Origin: Synaphobranchus kaupii
Taxonomy: Eukaryota; Chordata; Actinopteri; Anguilliformes; Synaphobranchidae
Assembly (NCBI GenBank): GCA_029718625.1
Contig: CM056376.1
Location: forward strand, 90,339,675-90,403,674
Reading direction: 5' to 3'
Length of the DNA stretch: 64,000 nt
How positions within the stretch are numbered: position 1 is the first letter of the stretch; each line of letters begins with the position of its first letter. Shown here in pieces: positions 59,648-64,000 of this stretch. Below the pieces are notes generated by a model. It did no database searches and had not been told where the DNA came from. It saw nothing but the letters and a program-made list of their open reading frames with translations. The position numbers and the translations under genes were made by a program.

Positions 59648-60660
59648 AACCCCAATTCCAAAAAAGTTGGGACAGTATGTAAAATGCAGATAAAAGCAGA
59701 AAGCAGTGATTTGTAAATTTTCTTTTACATATATTTAATTGAAAACAGTACAAAGAAAATATATTTATTGTTTTACCTTATCAACATTGTTGATTTTTGT
59801 AATATATGCTAATTCTGAATTTGATGCCTGCAACATGTTCCAAAAAAGTTGGGACAGGGCCAAAAAAAAAAGACTGGGAAGCTCAAAAAAACACCTGTTT
59901 GCCATTCCACAGGTAAACAGGTGATGCTATCATGACTGGGTATAAAAGGATATCAAAAGACTCTTGATATTTTATTTTTAGGTACTCTTAGAAGCGATAC
60001 TATAAATCATAACTATAAATCATCAAGTGTCTGAGGTATCAAATGAGCCTCAAACCATCACTCTGCTGCCAGATATGCAATAGATATGGATGGATCACTT
60101 TAAGGGTTGTTTCTCCTGACTCATTTTCCTATTGAACTCTCCAAGTGATCCATCCATATCTACTGCATATCTGGCAGCAGAGTGATGGTTTGAGGCTAGT
60201 TTGATACCTCAGACCCTTGATTACTTACAGCCACTCAGCCAACCATGGATTCCATACTATTCCCGTGTAATTTACAGCTTAATCTAGTCCCACCCCCAAT
60301 TCCCATAGAGATCCATTAAAATGCAAAATAAAATATCAAGAGTCTTTTGATATCCTTTTATACCCAGTCATGATAGCATCACCTGTTTACCTGTGGAATG
60401 TTCGAAACAGGTGTTTTTTTAAACTTCCCAGTCTTTTTTTTGGCCCTGTCCCAAGTTTTTTGGAGCGTGTTGCAGGCATCAAATTCGGAAATAGCGTATA
60501 TTTACAAAAATCAATAAAGTTGATAAGGTAAAACATTAAATATCTTTTCTTTGTACTGTTTTCAATTAAATATATGTAAAAGAGAATTTACAAATCACTG
60601 CTTTCTTCTTTTATGTGCATTTTACATACTGTCCCAACTTTATCCCAGGTTTGCAGTGTA
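59648..60660. mobile_element. 1-kb palindromic Tc1/mariner-like MITE with nested MITE
   Basis: The left arm starts at a TA with ACAACCCCAATTCCAAAAAA and GTTGGGACAG, a very common fish element end, and runs to about 59990. The right arm returns in inverted orientation from about 60330 (ATATCAAGAGTCTTTTGATA) to CTGTCCCAACTTT at about 60640. The outer right end is degenerate. The centre (about 60020-60325) is a second copy of the palindromic MITE at 17921-18370, itself an inverted repeat. No coding. Confidence 0.75.
60020..60325. mobile_element. Palindromic MITE, copy 2 (nested)
   Basis: TCTGAGGTATCAAATGAGCC through CTGGCAGCAGAGTGATGGTTT and the right edge (TAATCTAGTCCCACCCCCAA, CCCATAGAGATCC) match copy 1. 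The left outer arm is shortened. Its position in the loop of another palindromic element explains the concentric inverted repeats. Confidence 0.7.
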
Positions 60661-62089
60661 GAGCTACAGTTATATTACTGGGTCTCAGTGCAGTGGTGCA
60701 GGGGTGATGGCAGGGTCTCAGTAACAGCTGTCTCAGTGCAATGATAAGAGTTAACTTGTAGTGTATCAGTACAGTGGTAAAATGATGTTATGGGATCCCG
60801 GTGCAGTTGTACAATAACACTACTGTGATTAAAAGTATAACATGGGGAGATGGAAGTCATTTCTGGAGGTTCAGATTGTGTTTGTTGTTGCGGGTGTGTA
60901 ATTGTTTTGATGTCATGCCCATCAACGACCCAGATGGCCTGGCTTAGGAATAGACGAGGTTAGAGCTATCACAACTCATGACCCCCTGAAAGCAATCCAC
61001 GGTGAGACTATGAGAGAAAAAAAAAAATCCTCTGTGGTACGAATTTCATTATGAATACGATACTGAAAATAGCATTGGGTTACCGCAGCTCAAAAGAGGA
61101 CTGTAAGCATTTCCATGTCTCTTTCTGCTTAAATATAGACTCTCCTTATCTGCAAATTCATGCTCTCTGGCCCTTTCAAGATCAGCAACAATGCGACAGG
61201 GTGCTGATATTGATTTCTATTAAGGAGAGGGAGACGGAGAAGGTCCTATTGTGAAGTAATCTTAAGTGCTACAGCCCACAGACTGATTAGAGTGCCCGTG
61301 GAAGGCTGTGCAGGATGCAATGATATCTCTTGCAGGAGCTTGAGAGACACAGAGGTAAAAACATAGTTTCTTCTTAACCACAGGCCTGCATGTGATATTG
61401 ATGCTGTTTCATATTCAACCAATGACAGACAGAGGCATGGAGAGACACTACATCCGTCTTTATCACTGTGCAATCAATTGACTAACAGGAAGTACAAACT
61501 TAGCCTTTTGCTTCCTAGCAAATATATCAGTTTTCTTTATCCAGTTCTGTTTTTTTCCCCACTTTTTTCCAGATTAGTCTATTGAGAACATGCTGTCTCA
61601 CAATAGGCTATTGGTCCTAAGTGAGACATACAAAACGGTAGGTTTTACATCAAAAAGTGCACTATATGCACAACATTTATCGGGAAACATTCATAAATGA
61701 AGTTGTCATTTGAATGGGAGGTTAAAGGTGAAATATTAAAAGCAGTCACTGGTACAAAAACACATCTAGGTGCAGTTCAGTTTATTTATATAGATTACAT
61801 TCTAGAGTGGCTGATGGAATGCTTTGTAGTGAGGTTTAACATAGTCAGGATGCAGTCTTGGGCTTTTCCTTAGTAAACTATGCAGTAAAAAAACAGCTTA
61901 TGCTGGTGTTTGGGACTTTTGCAACATTGCCTATTCCTGAAGTTTTTAAAATGGTCTTTTCTTTTTGTCTAATCTCTTTACCAATATATTTAGCCAATAT
62001 GATTTAGGAATATAACACATTGCTGTTGTATTTAAATTTATTCCGTTACTTTATGAATATGCGCAGCAAGAGGCTGCACCAGATGGAGG
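60661..62089. other. Unannotated intronic sequence
   Basis: No gene or clear element beyond short CTCAGTGCAGTGG-like phrases at 60680-60810. Open frames are short and have no domain. Confidence 0.4.
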
Positions 62090-62540
62090 ACAGCATGCTG
62101 CTAGCCTGTAACCAGCTAGAGCTACAGTAGGTTTGCAAATAATGGTAGCTGACAGTTGTTAGCTGGTGACCAGCTAGCGCTGGTAGCCAGTGACCAGCTA
62201 GAGCAGGGGTCTGCAACTCTTGCCTTCGAGAACCACAGGCTCTGCTAATTTTTGCTATTTAATCAATTAGAGCACAATCAGTTGATTATACAGTTAACTC
62301 GCTTACTTGGGTCTGAATTGGGTACTGATTTTAAGGTGAAAATAAAAGCAGCAGAGCTTGTGGCTCTCCAGGACCAGGGTTGCAGACCCCTGAGCTAGAG
62401 CTAGGTTTGTGAAACATGGTGGCTGTAGGTTGGTAGTCAGTGACCAGCTTGGATGCTGGTAACCAGCTAGAGCTAGATTTGTGAAACATGGTAGCTGGTA
62501 GTTGGTGACCAGCTAGAGCAAGGTGTAACAGCTGGTGTCA
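62090..62540. repeat. CCAGCTAGAGCTAG-type minisatellite
   Basis: Diverged units of about 60-70 bp share GGTGACCAGCTAGAGCTAG, then TTTGTGAAACATGGTAGCTG and GTAGTTGGT. The array is split by a hAT MITE at 62204-62392. Confidence 0.75.
62204..62392. mobile_element. hAT-type MITE, 189 bp
   Basis: Ends CAGGGGTCTGCAACTC and the complement of CAGGGGTCTGCAACCC, flanked by an exact 8-bp duplication AGCTAGAG (62196-62203, 62393-62400). The duplicated bases are part of the surrounding minisatellite unit. Confidence 0.9.
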
Positions 62541-63105
62541 AGGTAAAGTACATTCAGCAAGTACATTACATCTCAATAACAATCAAGACGACCACCTCAA
62601 TATGTATTTCGATAATCTATTGTCAAGATTCAAAATACCAGAGCTAAGTAGTTTTTTTTTCTTCAAACAAGCCTACAGGCACAGAACTCTAAAACTCTGG
62701 TTAAATATGTGAAAATATGCAACTCAAGATGTGTTTCATTTCAAAACTAAGCTACAAAATTAATGCTTGTGTTTTCATAGCTAAATTGACTGAAAATATC
62801 TCATAGCATAACCAGATCTATATGCATGGTATGCTTTTGAGTATTTCCAAATGTGATCTTATGCTCTGTGAATTTTTTATATGTTGGCACTATTACCACT
62901 ACATTTACTTTTCTTTGTGTTGCCATTTATCTGTATCTCGTAATAAAATTGCAGTATCAAGCTTATAATGCTATATGTGCATATGTTGAATATGCTTATG
63001 ACAAATACCCCTTTAATTAGGCAAAGAAACGTTCCATGCCAAAGTCAAAAATTAACTGTACACTTCATGCATATAATCAACATAGAGAACCTTGTATTCC
63101 AAGTC
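62541..63105. other. Unannotated intronic sequence
   Basis: AT-rich with no gene or element that I can support. Confidence 0.4.
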
Positions 63106-63287
63106 CAGCTCGACCTGGCTGGTACACCAGCCCAGCCCAGTTCAACCAGGCTGGAACACCAGCCCAGCCCAGTTCAACCAGGCTGGTACACCAGCTCAGC
63201 CCAGTTCAACCAGGCTGGAACACCAGCCCAGCCCAGTTCAACCAGGCTGGTACACCAGCTCAGCCCAAATCGACCAGGCAACTAAAA
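63106..63287. repeat. 32-bp minisatellite
   Basis: About 5.5 units of CCAGTTCAACCAGGCTGGAA plus CACCAGCCCAGC, with alternating GGAACACCAGCCC and GGTACACCAGCTC variants that give a 64-bp higher-order pattern. The period is not a multiple of three, so overlapping open frames in all three plus frames are a side effect. Confidence 0.93.
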
Positions 63288-64000
63288 GCAGTTTGACCAG
63301 CTACATTTTTAAGCTGGTCTTGACATGATCTTTGCTGGAATTTACAGCAAGGAAGCCCAGTGGGTTTGACACCTGTTTTGAAGAGACAGCAAAGTAATCT
63401 GTCCATCAAGTTCACAGTGATGGGTTGTGGTGAAGGGCTCCTGCGGCAAAATCTGTTTGAAAAGATGCAGAGGCCATCTGGATTCACAGGCTAATCATTT
63501 ACATGCTACTGGTGTTATCTACACCTATTGGCAGGGTGTGTTTTCTTACATGTGTATGTACAATTCATTTCAGAGAGGTAAACGCAATAATAGCTATATG
63601 GTAGATAGTAGGTCGCCTGCTACTTTTGCTGCAAATCTTCCACCTTAAATGTTTTAATTCCAAAAAATGACCAGCTGATTATGTATCCCATTAATGCAAC
63701 ATAGTGACCTGGATACAATCCAGATATATCATTGACTTTGAGGCATAGCTAAATTTTAAGGTTTTTACCCACACACACACGGACTAGCAAATTTAGCAGA
63801 CATTGAAATATATTTTCCAAATGGCATTTATGAAAAACAGGAAAAGAATTGTAGCTACTTAGTTATGAACAGGTGTTGATACTGAATCCAGACCATGTTT
63901 CCGCCACCCGTTGTTTCACAGGATACAAGTGTTGATGACGGGGTCTGGGCATAGGCAATTGGAAGGCAGAGAATATTGTTTTGCAGAAAGAGCAGTGAGA
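63288..64000. other. Unannotated intronic sequence
   Basis: No gene is seen up to the window edge. The next tafa5 exon is not in this part. Confidence 0.4.

Noticed and set aside
62968..63328. Three overlapping Pro/Ser/Gln-rich frames
   Set aside because: Translation of a 32-bp minisatellite in three frames.

Overview
The window looks like a teleost fish genome. It is AT-rich and intron-like, and it carries a typical fish mixture of Harbinger, hAT, Kolobok-like and Tc1/mariner-like DNA transposons, a Ty3/gypsy element, an I/Jockey-group LINE and an L1/Tx1 relic, together with fish-type minisatellites and palindromic MITEs. I see no prokaryotic operons, CRISPR arrays, rRNA or tRNA genes. The species cannot be named from the sequence. 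One host coding exon is clear: 57675-57824 (+) encodes the core of the secreted brain chemokine-like peptide TAFA5 (FAM19A5). It is an internal exon with a good acceptor and a GTAAGA donor. The preceding and following exons are not visible, so most of the window is best read as a long upstream intron of tafa5, and the last 6 kb as part of the next intron.

Layout: 1-19150 is mostly unannotated intron with dispersed MITEs (Harbinger-like 3485-4915, possible TTAA element 5700-7475, hAT MITE 10917-11109, Kolobok-like element 11801-12918, palindromic MITE and Tc1-like relic 17900-18710). 19155-21349 is a Harbinger element with an intact transposase. 22670-24110 is a dead L1/Tx1 ORF2. 26334-28077 is a probable solo LTR. 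32488-57205 is a large nested transposon complex. 57675-57824 is the tafa5 exon. 59648-60660 is a 1-kb palindromic element with a second MITE inside, and 62090-63290 holds two minisatellites, one of them split by a hAT MITE.

The nested complex is the most unusual part. An outer hAT-like element (about 32488-57205; target duplication matching 7 of 8 bases) contains a short fish LINE/SINE tail. That tail was split by a second hAT element (33345-35949, exact 8-bp duplication, one transposase exon left) and by a 20,284-bp element (35972-56255, exact 8-bp duplication). The big element has inverted ends of about 400 bp, each followed inward by an array of a 185-187-bp repeat: about 17.5 units on the left and about 46 on the right in opposite orientation, both with higher-order periodicity. 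A small core lies between the arrays. Into this core and array landed a gypsy retrotransposon (39920-44301, two LTRs differing at about 5 of 198 positions) and a 5'-truncated, internally deleted LINE (about 44540-47198). No transposase for the 20-kb element is visible, so it looks like a giant non-autonomous foldback-type transposon with satellite arms, ending 1.4 kb upstream of a host exon.
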